NCBI RefSeq assembly: GCF_014204985.1
Contig: NZ_JACHMP010000001.1
Coordinates: 186,001-250,000 of the forward strand
Direction of reading: 5' to 3'
DNA from: Streptosporangium becharense
Lineage (GTDB): Bacteria > Actinomycetota > Actinomycetes > Streptosporangiales > Streptosporangiaceae
Length of the DNA: 64,000 nt
In this document: positions 54,341 to 63,250 of the stretch, one piece after another
Numbering within the stretch: position 1 is the stretch's first letter
Layout: each line of letters opens with the position of its first letter
The notes under the pieces: generated by a model
What the model was told of the DNA's origin: nothing
Seen by the model: the letters and a program-made list of their open reading frames with translations, nothing else
The model's database searches: none
Program-made: the position numbers and the translations under genes

Positions 54341-56052
54341 TCCGAATGCTGCTGGGCGTGCTCGGAGACGAGTACGCCCGGGCGGTGCGTCGCACCGTGG
54401 CCCTGATGACGACCACCGCGGTGGTCGAAGGCCTGCTCTACGCCCTGCTGGTCCCGGTGCTGCGGGCCCTGCTCGCAGACACACCCGCGGACGCCGGGCC
54501 CTGGCTGATCGCGTTCGGGGCCGCGGTCGCGGCCTACGCCGCACTACGCTACGTCAGCGATCTGTCCGGCATGCGCGTCGGCACCACGATGTTGCGCGGC
54601 ATGTACCACCGGCTCGGCGAGCATCTGGCCCGGCTGCCCATCGGCTGGTACAGCGCCGGCCGGGGCGGCGAGGTGTCCGTCATGGCCGGTCGCGGCCTCC
54701 TGCAGGCGATGGGCGTGGCGGCGCATCTGCTGTCGCCGTTCATCTCCGCTCTGGTGACTCCGCTGACGATCGTCGCCGTGATGCTCGCCTTCGACTGGCG
54801 ACTGGGCCTGGCCGCGCTGATCGCCGCACCCGTCGTGGCGGTCATCCAGGCATGGACGGCGCGCTCGACGGCCGCCGCCGACGCCGAGCGCCACGAACGC
54901 GACAAGGAGGCCACCGGGCGGGTCATTGAATTCCTCCAGGCCCAGCCGGTACTGCGGGCCGGTGGCCGGACCGGCGAACGCTTCACACTGCTCGACGACT
55001 CGCTGCGGGAGGTCCAGCGCGCGTCCCGCCGTACCGTGCTGGCGACGCTGCCCGGCGCGGTGGGCCTGACGCTCACGGTGCAGGCGATCTTCACGGTGCT
55101 GCTGGCGCTGGGCGCCTACCTCGTGCTCGGCGGGAACATCGGCGCGGCGGAGATCCTGACGATCCTGGTGCTCGCGGCCCGCTGCGCCGACCCGCTGCTG
55201 TCGCTGTCGGACATGAGCGGCAAGCTCCGCGGCGCACGAAGCGAGCTGGACAGGCTCGACACGGTCCTGCGCACCGAGCCGCTGCCGGAAGCAGCCGAGC
55301 CGATCCAGCCGGTGAGCCACGACCTGGAGTTCGAGTCCGTCACCTTCAAGCACGGCGACCGCACGGTGTTCGACAACGTGTCACTGTCCGTGCCGGAAGG
55401 ACAGCGGCTCGCCGTCGTCGGGCCGTCAGGCGCGGGCAAGAGCACCCTGCTGCAGCTGCTCGCGCGGTTCTACGACGTGGACGCCGGCGCGGTACGCGTG
55501 GGCGGTGTGGACGTGCGCGCGATCGACACGGAGGTGTTGATGGCGCAGATCGCCATCGTCTTCCAGGACGTCTACCTTTTCGTAGGCACGATCGAGGAGA
55601 ACGTGCGCCTCGGCCGCCCCGACGCCGATGACGCCGAGGTGCGGGCCGCGGCGACCGCGGCGCGGCTGGACGAGGTGATCGAGCGACTGCCCGGCGGCTG
55701 GGAGGCAGACGTCGGCGAAGGCGGCGCCATGCTGTCGGGCGGCGAACGCCAGCGCGTCTCGATCGCCCGGGCGCTGCTGAAGAACGCCCCCGTCATCCTG
55801 CTCGACGAGGTGACCTCCGCACTCGACCCGGTCAACGAGGCGGCCGTCCACGAGGGCATCGAGCGCCTCATGGCGGGCCGCACAGTGGTCATGGTCGCCC
55901 ATCGCATGCGGACCGTCCAGCGCGCCGACCGCGTCGTCTTCCTCGACGGCGGCCGGATCGTGGAGGAAGGCAGCCACGACGAGCTGCTGCGCCGCGGCGG
56001 CCGCTACGCCGAGTTCTGGGACATCTCCATGACACCGGCGGCAAGCGAATGA
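54337..56052 (+). CDS. ABC exporter half-transporter (TMD-NBD), subunit 2
   Basis: This 571-residue protein has the same TMD-NBD layout: GPSGAGKST, LSGGERQRVSIARAL and ILLDEVTSALDP. Walker B has the catalytic Glu, as does subunit 1, so both ATP sites look usable. A third, truncated half-transporter gene lies at the right end of the window. It is transcribed from the same promoter as subunit 1. Confidence 0.93.
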   Translation: MIRMLLGVLGDEYARAVRRTVALMTTTAVVEGLLYALLVPVLRALLADTPADAGPWLIAFGAAVAAYAALRYVSDLSGMRVGTTMLRGMYHRLGEHLARLPIGWYSAGRGGEVSVMAGRGLLQAMGVAAHLLSPFISALVTPLTIVAVMLAFDWRLGLAALIAAPVVAVIQAWTARSTAAADAERHERDKEATGRVIEFLQAQPVLRAGGRTGERFTLLDDSLREVQRASRRTVLATLPGAVGLTLTVQAIFTVLLALGAYLVLGGNIGAAEILTILVLAARCADPLLSLSDMSGKLRGARSELDRLDTVLRTEPLPEAAEPIQPVSHDLEFESVTFKHGDRTVFDNVSLSVPEGQRLAVVGPSGAGKSTLLQLLARFYDVDAGAVRVGGVDVRAIDTEVLMAQIAIVFQDVYLFVGTIEENVRLGRPDADDAEVRAAATAARLDEVIERLPGGWEADVGEGGAMLSGGERQRVSIARALLKNAPVILLDEVTSALDPVNEAAVHEGIERLMAGRTVVMVAHRMRTVQRADRVVFLDGGRIVEEGSHDELLRRGGRYAEFWDISMTPAASE

Positions 56053-56103
56053 GTCCGTATCGCACCGGCAGGCCGGCGGCCGGGCACCGCCGGCGGCCGG
56101 AGG

Positions 56104-56784
56104 TCAGTAGCGGAGACTGGGGAACCAGTCGCCCCGGCCGTGAGGGGTGAGGTCGAGGAGATGCCAGACGGGGGCGAGGAGGTCGATGCCGCGCTGGTCG
56201 ACGTCGTCGGCCATGCGGGGGTGGGCGGAGTAGAAGTGGCGGACCGCGCCGTCGCCGTCGCGGGTGAAGACGGAGATGGTGGAGTCTTGTTCGCCGTCCT
56301 CGTCCTCGCTGCCGAGGTCGTACTTGAAGGTGCTGTCGCCGCAGCTCAGCAGTCGCAGCCGGTCCCAGCCGCGGTCGCGGGCGTGCCGCCGCAGGGCGGA
56401 CAGGCCGGCGGCCGCGGCGACGGCGAAGTCGGCGTTCTGGGCGATGTGGTGGGCGATGCCGTTGAAGCCGTCGATCCACAGGGTGCACATGGGGCACGGG
56501 TCGGTCTGCAGCTTGCCGTACATGAGGTGGTAGACGACCAGTGGGCGGTCCGGCGCGGTGAAGAGCCCGCTGAGTGAGACCTCGCGGGCCGGCGCGTCGC
56601 CCGCGCCGAGGTCGGCGGGGCCCTCGATGAAGACGTAGTCGTCGACGGGCGGCCCCTGCGGGAGCGCCCGCCGCTGGGCGGCGATCCGCTCGCGGTGGCG
56701 CATGAGGTCGATCTCGGCCAGGCGCAGTTCCTCGCGGGCGGCGAGGTACTCCGCCGTTTCTCCGGCCAGTCTTGTCTGCCGCAT
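56104..56784 (-). CDS. DUF899 thioredoxin-like protein
   Basis: This 226-residue protein matches the DUF899 family: DDYVFIEGP, YHLMYG, and CPMCTLWIDGFNG containing the C-x-x-C pair of a thioredoxin-like fold. Members are common in actinomycetes and proteobacteria and are of unknown function, probably redox. It stands alone, convergent to the ABC operon. Confidence 0.92.
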   Translation of the reverse strand: MRQTRLAGETAEYLAAREELRLAEIDLMRHRERIAAQRRALPQGPPVDDYVFIEGPADLGAGDAPAREVSLSGLFTAPDRPLVVYHLMYGKLQTDPCPMCTLWIDGFNGIAHHIAQNADFAVAAAAGLSALRRHARDRGWDRLRLLSCGDSTFKYDLGSEDEDGEQDSTISVFTRDGDGAVRHFYSAHPRMADDVDQRGIDLLAPVWHLLDLTPHGRGDWFPSLRY

Positions 56785-57148
56785 GGTGTCCTCCGGGTGA
56801 CGCTCCCCGGCCCGGATCCCCGGGTCCCCCGACTCTCCGAGTCTATGGCGGCTCCACGGCTCGCCGACAGTCGAGCCGAAGTCCGCTTGGCCTGCTGATC
56901 CGGGAGAGTGATGGTGCAGCCGTCAGCGGTGAGATTGATCTTCATGGCCCGTCCCAGCTCGGAGCCGGGCTCGCGAACCCCCTTCCGGAACGCGGCAGTC
57001 GCGGGAACGTGAAGTCGGCCGGTGCTCCGCTTCACCCCGATAGGCGCACGCCGCCCCCCATCGCGGGCAATGCGGGACGGGGGCGAGCGACCGGCGGGCG
57101 GCGGGTGCGACACGAGGTCACACGGTCCGGCACCTGACGCACCGGAGC

Positions 57149-57181
57149 GATCACTGAGAGTAACTTCATCGTGAAGTGATC
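57149..57181. promoter_or_regulatory. Nested palindrome in the gap before the secreted-protein gene
   Basis: GATCACT (57149) and AGTGATC (57175) are perfect 7-bp arms, and inside them ACTTCA-TCG-TGAAGT (57163-57177) is another perfect palindrome. The site lies 40 bp before the secreted protein start. The rest of the 56785-57221 gap (about 437 bp) shows no supported gene. It may bind a regulator or form a hairpin in the leader RNA. Confidence 0.65.
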
Positions 57182-57221
57182 TACGGAGACCTCTCTCACG
57201 ACGAAGTGGAGTTCAGTGTCG

Positions 57222-58691
57222 ATGTCACGACGACCCAGATCCGCGCTCACCGCGCTGGCCTGTGCCCTGACGGCGTTGCTGGCCGCATCGGGGACACCGG
57301 CGACGGCGGACGGCGCCGCGCACGCCGCCGACGGTGTGCGGCAGGCCGCCACGCGCGCCGCCGCCGCGCCGTGTGTCCGGCGGGGACAGACGACCTACCC
57401 TGTCGACTACTACTGGAAGAACGTGCTCGGCATGAGGCTGGGCAACGGGTCGATCACGGTCAACACCTCCCCGTCCCTGTGGGGCGGGCAGATCGCGCCG
57501 GGCAGTACCTTCACCCTCACCCTGACGCACCGCACGGCCCGGTGGCCGCTCCTGGTCAGGACCTACACCACCAGGTGGGACCTGTCGTCCCTGCTGGCCA
57601 ACGCCGATGTGGTCAGCGAGTCCGGGGCCGGCGTCATCAACGGCAGCACCCTGTCGATCACCTCGCCGGGCACCAAGACCGACCCGCCCGCGAAGGTCAT
57701 CACCTTCCGGGTCCGGCAGGGCACCATCGGGCGGAGCATGACCATCCGGCCGACCGGGATCAGCAGCGTCCTGGCCGCTCCGGGCCAGCTCGGAAACAAC
57801 ACGCCCGCCCCGCCGATCCGGATCGTCAGCGGGCAGTCCATCTCGCCCACCACGGCCGCCGACGACACCGCCGCCACTTCGCAGGACACCGCCGTCCGCG
57901 TGCCCGTCCTGGCCAACGACACCGCGACCGCACCGACGATCAGCAGCGTCACCCAGCCCGCCAACGGCACCGCGACGATCTCCGGCAACACCGTGGTCTA
58001 CACACCCGCCGCAGGCCTGGCCGGCACCGACACCTTCACCTACACCATCACCACCGCCTGCGGGACCAGCACCGCCACGGTCACCGTCACCGTCACCTGC
58101 GCCTACGAACCGGTCAACCTGGTCAACGGCAGCTTCGAGACACCGCCCGTGACCACGATCGACTGGAACATCCCCGACGCCTCCACCAACCCCGCCGTCG
58201 GCTGGCACACCACCGCCACCGACCGCAAGCTGGAGTTCTGGCCCAGCGGCGCGAACGGGATCCCGGCAGCCGACGGCCGGCAGTTCGCCGAACTCAACGC
58301 CAACCAGGTCTCCACGCTCTACCAGGACGTGCCCACCGTTCCGGGAACACCGATGACCTGGTCGCTGTATCACCGGGGCCGCCTGGGCACCGACGTGATG
58401 CGGGTGCTCATCGGCGCCCCGGGCGCGACCACGGCCCAGACCCCGACCGGGGCCTCCTCCCCGGACATCTCCGACGGCAACACCGCCTGGGGCCACTACA
58501 CCGGGGTGTACGTCGTGCCTCCGGGACAGACCACCACGCGATTCGCCTTCGAGTCGGTCTCGGCCGCGGGGGGCAGCCCGACGTTCGGCAACTTCCTGGA
58601 CGGCGTGGCCTTCCAGACGCCGCCCTGCCGGCCCATGGTCGAGAGCACGGCGAAGACCGGCGGGTCCCAGGCCGCGCGTCAAACCCGGTGA
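57222..58691 (+). CDS. Secreted protein with cadherin/Ig-like domain
   Basis: This protein of about 489 residues has a Sec signal peptide: basic RRPRS, a hydrophobic stretch, and an Ala-rich cleavage region near residue 35. Residues ~200-300 hold an Ig-like domain with the TPAAGLAGTDTFTYTI signature of bacterial cadherin-like repeats. A C-terminal beta-sandwich (NGSFETPP...) resembles carbohydrate- or surface-binding modules. It is Thr-rich and probably cell-surface or secreted. ATG 57222 and GTG 57216 are both possible starts, with GGAG upstream. No enzyme motif is seen. Confidence 0.85.
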   Translation: MSRRPRSALTALACALTALLAASGTPATADGAAHAADGVRQAATRAAAAPCVRRGQTTYPVDYYWKNVLGMRLGNGSITVNTSPSLWGGQIAPGSTFTLTLTHRTARWPLLVRTYTTRWDLSSLLANADVVSESGAGVINGSTLSITSPGTKTDPPAKVITFRVRQGTIGRSMTIRPTGISSVLAAPGQLGNNTPAPPIRIVSGQSISPTTAADDTAATSQDTAVRVPVLANDTATAPTISSVTQPANGTATISGNTVVYTPAAGLAGTDTFTYTITTACGTSTATVTVTVTCAYEPVNLVNGSFETPPVTTIDWNIPDASTNPAVGWHTTATDRKLEFWPSGANGIPAADGRQFAELNANQVSTLYQDVPTVPGTPMTWSLYHRGRLGTDVMRVLIGAPGATTAQTPTGASSPDISDGNTAWGHYTGVYVVPPGQTTTRFAFESVSAAGGSPTFGNFLDGVAFQTPPCRPMVESTAKTGGSQAARQTR

Positions 58692-58708
58692 CGTCCCGGG
58701 GGACGCCC

Positions 58709-58748
58709 CCGGCTTCGGCCCCGTGACTGTGTCCGGGGCCGAAGCCGG
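58709..58748 (+). terminator. Strong hairpin terminator
   Basis: CCGGCTTCGGCCCCG and CGGGGCCGAAGCCGG are perfect 15-bp arms around a 10-base loop, 17 bases after the secreted-protein stop. There is no T-run, as is usual in high-GC actinomycetes. It should stop readthrough towards the convergent regulator. Confidence 0.85.
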
Positions 58749-58856
58749 CCCGATCGGTACGCTCCGGCAACGACGACCGGTGCCAGGGCGACGGCGCGCC
58801 GACCACCACGGCACTGCCGCCCCTCGCCCTGGCCGCCGGACACGGCTGAGACCCCG

Positions 58857-59561
58857 TCACGCCAGAAGGGTGCGCCAGCGGTCGGCCGATTCCATCATGT
58901 CCAGGCTGACCCGCTCCAGGAACGCCCCTCCCCTGGCCAGCCGCCGCCCCACGGGCCTGTCGAGCCCGGACGTCTCCGCCGCCGCCATCGCGGCCCGCGC
59001 CGACTCGAGCGTCCGCCGCGAGCTGATCACGATCGAGTGGTACCAGGCGTCGTCGTCGACCACGTAGATGTCGCGACGCCGCTGCGGATCACGCTCGCGC
59101 CGGACATACCCGTGCTGGACCAGGTAGTTCACGGCCACGGAGACGGAGGCCGGGCTGACTTTCAGCCTGCGGGTCAGCTCGGCCGCGGTGCGCCTGCCGT
59201 CCTCGGACAGCAGCAGGTCGAGGTGCACGCGCGCCGTCATCCTCGGCAGCCCCGTCCTGATCGCCATCTCGATGATCTCCTCTTCCATCGCGCCGCCCGG
59301 CGGTCCGGCCGCGCGCGGGGGTGCCGGTGTGCCCCGCCGTGCCCGCCGGGCCGTCGCCCGGTGCGCCTGCTGGGGCCGGTAGCCGCCGGGGCCGCCGTTG
59401 CGTGCGATCTCCCGGCTGATCGTCGAGGTCGGCCGGTCGAGCCGCCTGGCGATCTCGGCGTAGGAGAGCCCGTCGGCGAGCCCGGCCGCGATGCGCTGAC
59501 GGTCCTGCTGGGTCAGTCGTCCTCCTGGCATGTCGCCAGTATTGCCTTCCCCGCCATTCAT
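58857..59561 (-). CDS. Regulator: IS30-like HTH fused to GbsR/MarR-like domain
   Basis: This protein of about 234 residues has an N-terminal HTH with LTQQDRQRIAAGL, SYAEIARRL and TISREIARNGG, similar to HTH modules of IS30-type transposases. After a Pro/Ala-rich linker it has a winged-helix MarR/GbsR-like domain (AAELTRRLKVSPASVSVAVNYL; the wing carries RRDIYVV). It is probably a repressor of the divergent P450 gene. ATG 59561 is chosen because a longer start at 59579 would place its codons over a perfect palindrome. Two HTH domains in one chain is unusual. Confidence 0.85.
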   Translation of the reverse strand: MNGGEGNTGDMPGGRLTQQDRQRIAAGLADGLSYAEIARRLDRPTSTISREIARNGGPGGYRPQQAHRATARRARRGTPAPPRAAGPPGGAMEEEIIEMAIRTGLPRMTARVHLDLLLSEDGRRTAAELTRRLKVSPASVSVAVNYLVQHGYVRRERDPQRRRDIYVVDDDAWYHSIVISSRRTLESARAAMAAAETSGLDRPVGRRLARGGAFLERVSLDMMESADRWRTLLA

Positions 59562-59578
59562 TGCAACGCATCGTTGCA
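59562..59578. promoter_or_regulatory. 17-bp perfect palindrome at the regulator start
   Basis: TGCAACG-CAT-CGTTGCA is a perfect inverted repeat lying directly upstream of the regulator start and facing the divergent P450 gene (59714). The flanking 59580-59700 DNA is unusually AT-rich, as for a promoter. Related half-sites (TGCAAC, GTTGCA-like) recur within the next 110 bp (ATTGCACC, TTTGCAG, ATGCAACG). It is probably an autoregulatory operator. Confidence 0.8.
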
Positions 59579-59713
59579 TTCCAGCTCAGCGTCATTGCAC
59601 CAATTTGCAGCTGTTTACCTGGGAAAACACTCGTCGCCGATTGACACTTTTCTGAATGCAACGTAGCTTTCGAGCTGCATAAAACACGTACTATCGTGAA
59701 ACGAGGAACGGCC

Positions 59714-60922
59714 ATGGGTGAGACCCCCCACACCGTCACAACCCTGCCGACGGCGCGTCAGCCCGGCTGCCCCTTCGACCCGCCGGCAGAGCTGACCGAC
59801 GCCCGCCGGCACGGCCCGATCAGCCGCCTCCCCTTCCCCGACGGACACCAGGGCTGGCTGATCACCGGATACGACCTGGCCAGGGCGGTCCTGGCCGACT
59901 CGCGGTTCAGCTCACGCAAGGAGCTCATGCGCCACCACCCGCTGATCGACTACGGCGACATCGAAGTCCCCCCGGCGCCGCCCGGCGAGTTCCTCCTCAT
60001 GGACGAGCCCCAGCACGGCCGCTACCGCAAACCGCTGGTGGGCAAGTTCACCGTACGGCGGATGCGCCTGCTCACCGAGCGCGTCGAACAGATCACCGCC
60101 GACCACCTGGACGCCATGGAGAAGGCCGGGCCGCCGGCGGACCTGGTGACCGCGTTCGCCAAGCCCATCCCCGCCATCGTGATCTGTGAGCTGCTGGGGG
60201 TGCCGTATGAGGACCGGGGCTCCTTCCAGGAGAACATCGACAAGTTCATGAACGGGGAGACGAGCGACGAGGACCTGATGGCGGCCTACACCGCGACCCA
60301 GCACTACCTCGCGGAACTGGTGGCCGCCAAGCGCGCCAACCCCACCGACGACGTGCTCAGCGACCTCACCGACAGCGATCTGACCGACGAGGAGCTGCGG
60401 GGTGTCGCCCTGATCCTGCTGGCGGCCGGGCTCGACACCACCGCGAACATGCTGGCGCTGGGCACCTTCGCGTTGCTGCGCAACCCGGCGCAGCTGACCG
60501 CGCTGCGCGCCGATCCCGCACTCGCCGACCGGGCCGTGGAGGAGCTGCTGCGCTATCTGAGCGTCGCCAAGCAGTTCCACAGGGTCACACTGGAGGACGT
60601 CGAGCTGGGCGGCCAGACCATCGAGGCCGGTACGACGGTCATCCTGTCCCTCAACACCGCCAACCGCGACCCCGAGCGCTTCCCCGACCCCCACACGCTC
60701 GACCTGCGCAGGCAGAGCGGCGGGCACCTGGCCTTCGGCCACGGCATCCACCAGTGCCTGGGTCAGCAACTGGCCCGCGTCGAGATGCGGGTCGCGTTCC
60801 TCGCGCTGATCGACCGCTTCCCCACCCTGCGCCTGGGCGTACCGGCCGAGGAGGTCGGCCTGCGTCCCGAGACCGCCGACATCTTCGGAGTGAAGAGCCT
60901 GCCCGTCACCTGGGACTCCTGA
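59714..60922 (+). CDS. Cytochrome P450 (CYP105-like)
   Basis: This 402-residue P450 has the I-helix LAAGLDTT, EELLRYLS (ExxR) and the heme loop FGHGIHQCLG. It resembles the CYP105-type P450s of actinomycetes, which usually work with a small 3Fe-4S ferredoxin encoded next door. Here that ferredoxin gene is broken (60926). ATG 59714 follows GAGGAA. The divergent regulator probably controls it. Confidence 0.93.
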   Translation: MGETPHTVTTLPTARQPGCPFDPPAELTDARRHGPISRLPFPDGHQGWLITGYDLARAVLADSRFSSRKELMRHHPLIDYGDIEVPPAPPGEFLLMDEPQHGRYRKPLVGKFTVRRMRLLTERVEQITADHLDAMEKAGPPADLVTAFAKPIPAIVICELLGVPYEDRGSFQENIDKFMNGETSDEDLMAAYTATQHYLAELVAAKRANPTDDVLSDLTDSDLTDEELRGVALILLAAGLDTTANMLALGTFALLRNPAQLTALRADPALADRAVEELLRYLSVAKQFHRVTLEDVELGGQTIEAGTTVILSLNTANRDPERFPDPHTLDLRRQSGGHLAFGHGIHQCLGQQLARVEMRVAFLALIDRFPTLRLGVPAEEVGLRPETADIFGVKSLPVTWDS

Positions 60923-60925
60923 CCC

Positions 60926-60988
60926 ATGAGGATCACCGTGGACGCCGAGCGCTGCATCGGCTCCGGAGTTGGCCCCGCCCGGCTCTGA
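60926..60988 (+). pseudogene. Truncated 3Fe-4S ferredoxin remnant
   Basis: The 20-residue frame starts like CYP105-partner ferredoxins (MRITVDAERCIGSG, first cluster Cys) but then reads VGPARL and stops. Just downstream, in another frame, sequence like the ferredoxin end (PALRVVS) appears. An internal deletion has removed the middle with the other cluster cysteines. The P450 must use another redox partner. Confidence 0.8.
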
Positions 60989-61308
60989 GGGTCGTCTCCG
61001 CCACAGCGACGGCGGCGTGCGGCCCCGCACAGGGCGATCTTCCCGCGCACGGCCACGAGCTCCTGGCGGGCTCGGAATCCCACTGTTCACCCAGATGATG
61101 ACGAGCCTTGATGCGGAAACGGCATTCTATGACGAAGCCCGGCAGCGCTGGACCGAGGAGGCGGGCTGCGGCTGGGGATCGTGGTCAACAGCGGTGACAT
61201 GGCCGCGGCCGAGGAGCCGCTCACGGCCACCACGGCCGAGCACCTGGACATGTCGATGTTGGGAGCTGACGCCCTGATCGCGATGATCAAGGCGGACCTG
61301 GCCGGGGA
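60989..61308. other. 320-bp decayed region without an intact gene
   Basis: Short frames here (for example a Met start at 61095, and a frame containing GIVVNSGDMAAAEEP around 61177-61324) have partial codon bias but no domain and no ribosome binding site. They look like scraps of coding DNA left after the deletion that also cut the ferredoxin. Confidence 0.5.
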
Positions 61309-62010
61309 TCAGCCCCACAGATAGGCCATGCGCCGCCGGCACCGCCGCTTGACCAGGCCACTCAGCAGGCGCAGCCGGGCGGGCGAGGTCCGGCGCAGGT
61401 GTTCCTCGACATCGGCCGGCAAGGCGAAGGTGATCCAGCCGAGCAGCTTGAGCACGCCGCGCGGCCCGTACCGCCTGAGGATCACCTGGTGCATCCGGGC
61501 GTCCTCCTCCGGCGTGATATAGGCCATCATGAGCGGGAGCCCGTCGATCTCCTCGTGCGCCAGGTGCGCGCCCAGAACGTCGGCCAGCGACCGTAGAGCG
61601 GTCATCAGCCGCTCCCGCCCCGGCTCCGACGGACCGAGGTCGAACGAGCGGAAGGCGTCCGTGCTCTCCTGGATCCACCGGTTGGCCGCCTCGTGCTCGG
61701 CCTCCAGCGCGTCGATCAGGTCGATCGCCTCCGGCACACGCTCACGCAGCCGGAGCCAGACGAACTCGTCCTCGGAGGTGTGGTGGTGGTGCAGCGCGTA
61801 CAGAACCCAGTCCAAGTGCGCGCGCAGCGCCGAGACCCGCGCGCGGTCCTCGCGGCGCACCCGGCCGACGGCGGTGAGCAGGCATCCCAGGTCGCGGCGG
61901 AAGCCGTAGTGCGCCAGGTACATGTTCGTCATGTCGAGCGGGCCGGGCACCGCGGCTGCCTGTCCGGGCAACATGATCTGCGGTACGTCCGGGTGTGAGG
62001 CGACCTGCAT
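61309..62010 (-). CDS. Hemerythrin-domain protein
   Basis: This 233-residue protein has a hemerythrin-like helical bundle: HLDWVLYALHHHHTSEDEFVW (His-rich first ligands), EAEHEAANRWI, and LGAHLAHEEIDGLPLM with His and Glu ligands. It should bind a di-iron centre and sense or store O2, NO or iron. ATG 62010 follows AAGGAGAGG. It stands alone. Confidence 0.9.
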   Translation of the reverse strand: MQVASHPDVPQIMLPGQAAAVPGPLDMTNMYLAHYGFRRDLGCLLTAVGRVRREDRARVSALRAHLDWVLYALHHHHTSEDEFVWLRLRERVPEAIDLIDALEAEHEAANRWIQESTDAFRSFDLGPSEPGRERLMTALRSLADVLGAHLAHEEIDGLPLMMAYITPEEDARMHQVILRRYGPRGVLKLLGWITFALPADVEEHLRRTSPARLRLLSGLVKRRCRRRMAYLWG

Positions 62011-62173
62011 CGTTCCTCTCCTTCTCTGGCAAATGGGTGTCAGCAATGCCGCCATCGTTTCCACAGGTCTTGGGTGATTCTGGAACTACGTGCTCCGGCT
62101 CGGCAGCAAGCGCCTCCCAAGTTCCGCCCAAGCCCGCCTCCTAGCTTCGACCTCGACAAGGTTGGAGGACGGA

Positions 62174-62869
62174 ATGGGTGACGTACTGATCGTCGGGGGT
62201 ACCAGCGGGATCGGGCTGGAGCTGGCGCGGCACTTCGTACGGCGGGGCCGCGCGGTCGTGCTGACCGGCCGCCGGGCCGACGGGGCTGCCGAGGCCGCCG
62301 CCGGGCTCGACGGGCCGATCCCCGCACGCGGGATCGGACTGGACCTGGCCGAGCCGGGCACGCTGGCCGCCGCGCTCGCCGACGTGGGCGAAGTGGACCG
62401 GCTGGCCCTGGTCGCCGTGGAACGCGACCAGAACACCGTCGCCGACTACGACCACGAGCGGGCGAACCGTCTCACGACGTTGAAGCTGGTCGGCTACACC
62501 GAGGTGGTGCGCGTGCTGGCGCCGCGCCTGTCCGCGGACGCCTCGGTCCTGCTGTTCGGCGGGGCCGCGCGGGAACGGCCGTACCCCGGCTCCACGACCG
62601 TGTCCATCGTCAACGCCGGGATCGTCGGCATGGTGGCCACGCTGGCGGCGGAACTGGCGCCGACGCGGGTCAACGCGATCCACCCGGGCGCGGTGGCCGA
62701 CACCCCGTTCTGGGCGAACGGGGGCGCGCTGCTCGACGCGATCGCGCAGCGTACGCTCACCGGCCGCGTCCCGGCGATGGCCGACGTGGTCGACGCGGCG
62801 GCGTTCCTGCTGGACAACCCCGCCGTGAACGCGGTCAACCTGACCGTCGACGGCGGTTGGCGGGCCTGA
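62174..62869 (+). CDS. Short-chain dehydrogenase/reductase
   Basis: This 231-residue SDR has the NAD(P) motif GGTSGIG at the start, GRR after the second strand and an NPAVNAVNLTVDGGW end. The catalytic Tyr-x-x-x-Lys motif is not clear: the region SIVNAGIVGM sits where YxxxK is usual. It may be an atypical or non-catalytic member. GGAGGACGGA precedes ATG 62174. Confidence 0.88.
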   Translation: MGDVLIVGGTSGIGLELARHFVRRGRAVVLTGRRADGAAEAAAGLDGPIPARGIGLDLAEPGTLAAALADVGEVDRLALVAVERDQNTVADYDHERANRLTTLKLVGYTEVVRVLAPRLSADASVLLFGGAARERPYPGSTTVSIVNAGIVGMVATLAAELAPTRVNAIHPGAVADTPFWANGGALLDAIAQRTLTGRVPAMADVVDAAAFLLDNPAVNAVNLTVDGGWRA

Positions 62870-62895
62870 ACCACCACAGTGAACAGAGGACATTC

Positions 62896-63250
62896 ATGTC
62901 ACATGACGAAGCGCTCCTGGACGTCCCGTCCGTGTCCGCACGGGAATTGGAGGAGCATCTCACCATGTGGTCGGCGCAGACCGGAGTCAGGACAGGGGTG
63001 TGGGCCCTGCCCAAGGAACCTCTCCCCGGACATGTCGGGCGAGTCGCCTGCGGGACGATCGACGACGGGCTGCGGGAGATGGAGCTGCAGCCAGGGGTCC
63101 GCGCGCTCTCGCTCGCCCTCACCATGAGCCCCAGCGGCCTGCGGCGACGGTCAGCGACGACGGCGGCGGCAGATGGGCCGACGCGCTCGGCGCGCGGCTG
63201 CGCGGCCGGCAGGCCGAGTTCGCGCGCCTGGGCGGTGTCCTGACCATCAA
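62896..63250 (+). pseudogene. Frameshifted histidine-kinase C-terminal remnant
   Basis: The first frame (MSHDEALLDVPS... to SLALTMSPSGL) reads like the ATPase half of a LuxR-type sensor kinase: WSAQTGV..., then GVRALSLALT. Near 63141-63147 the frame shifts by two, and the next frame gives ATVSDDGGGRWADALG...LGGVLTI, the kinase G-box and end. It stops making sense near 63250, where the reverse-strand ABC gene begins to be readable. It has a frameshift and is cut short. Confidence 0.7.

Noticed and set aside
61095..61277. Small plus-strand frame after the ferredoxin stub
   Set aside because: Turns into Arg/Pro/Ser-rich shadow text after 25 codons, with no ribosome binding site. Treated as decayed DNA.
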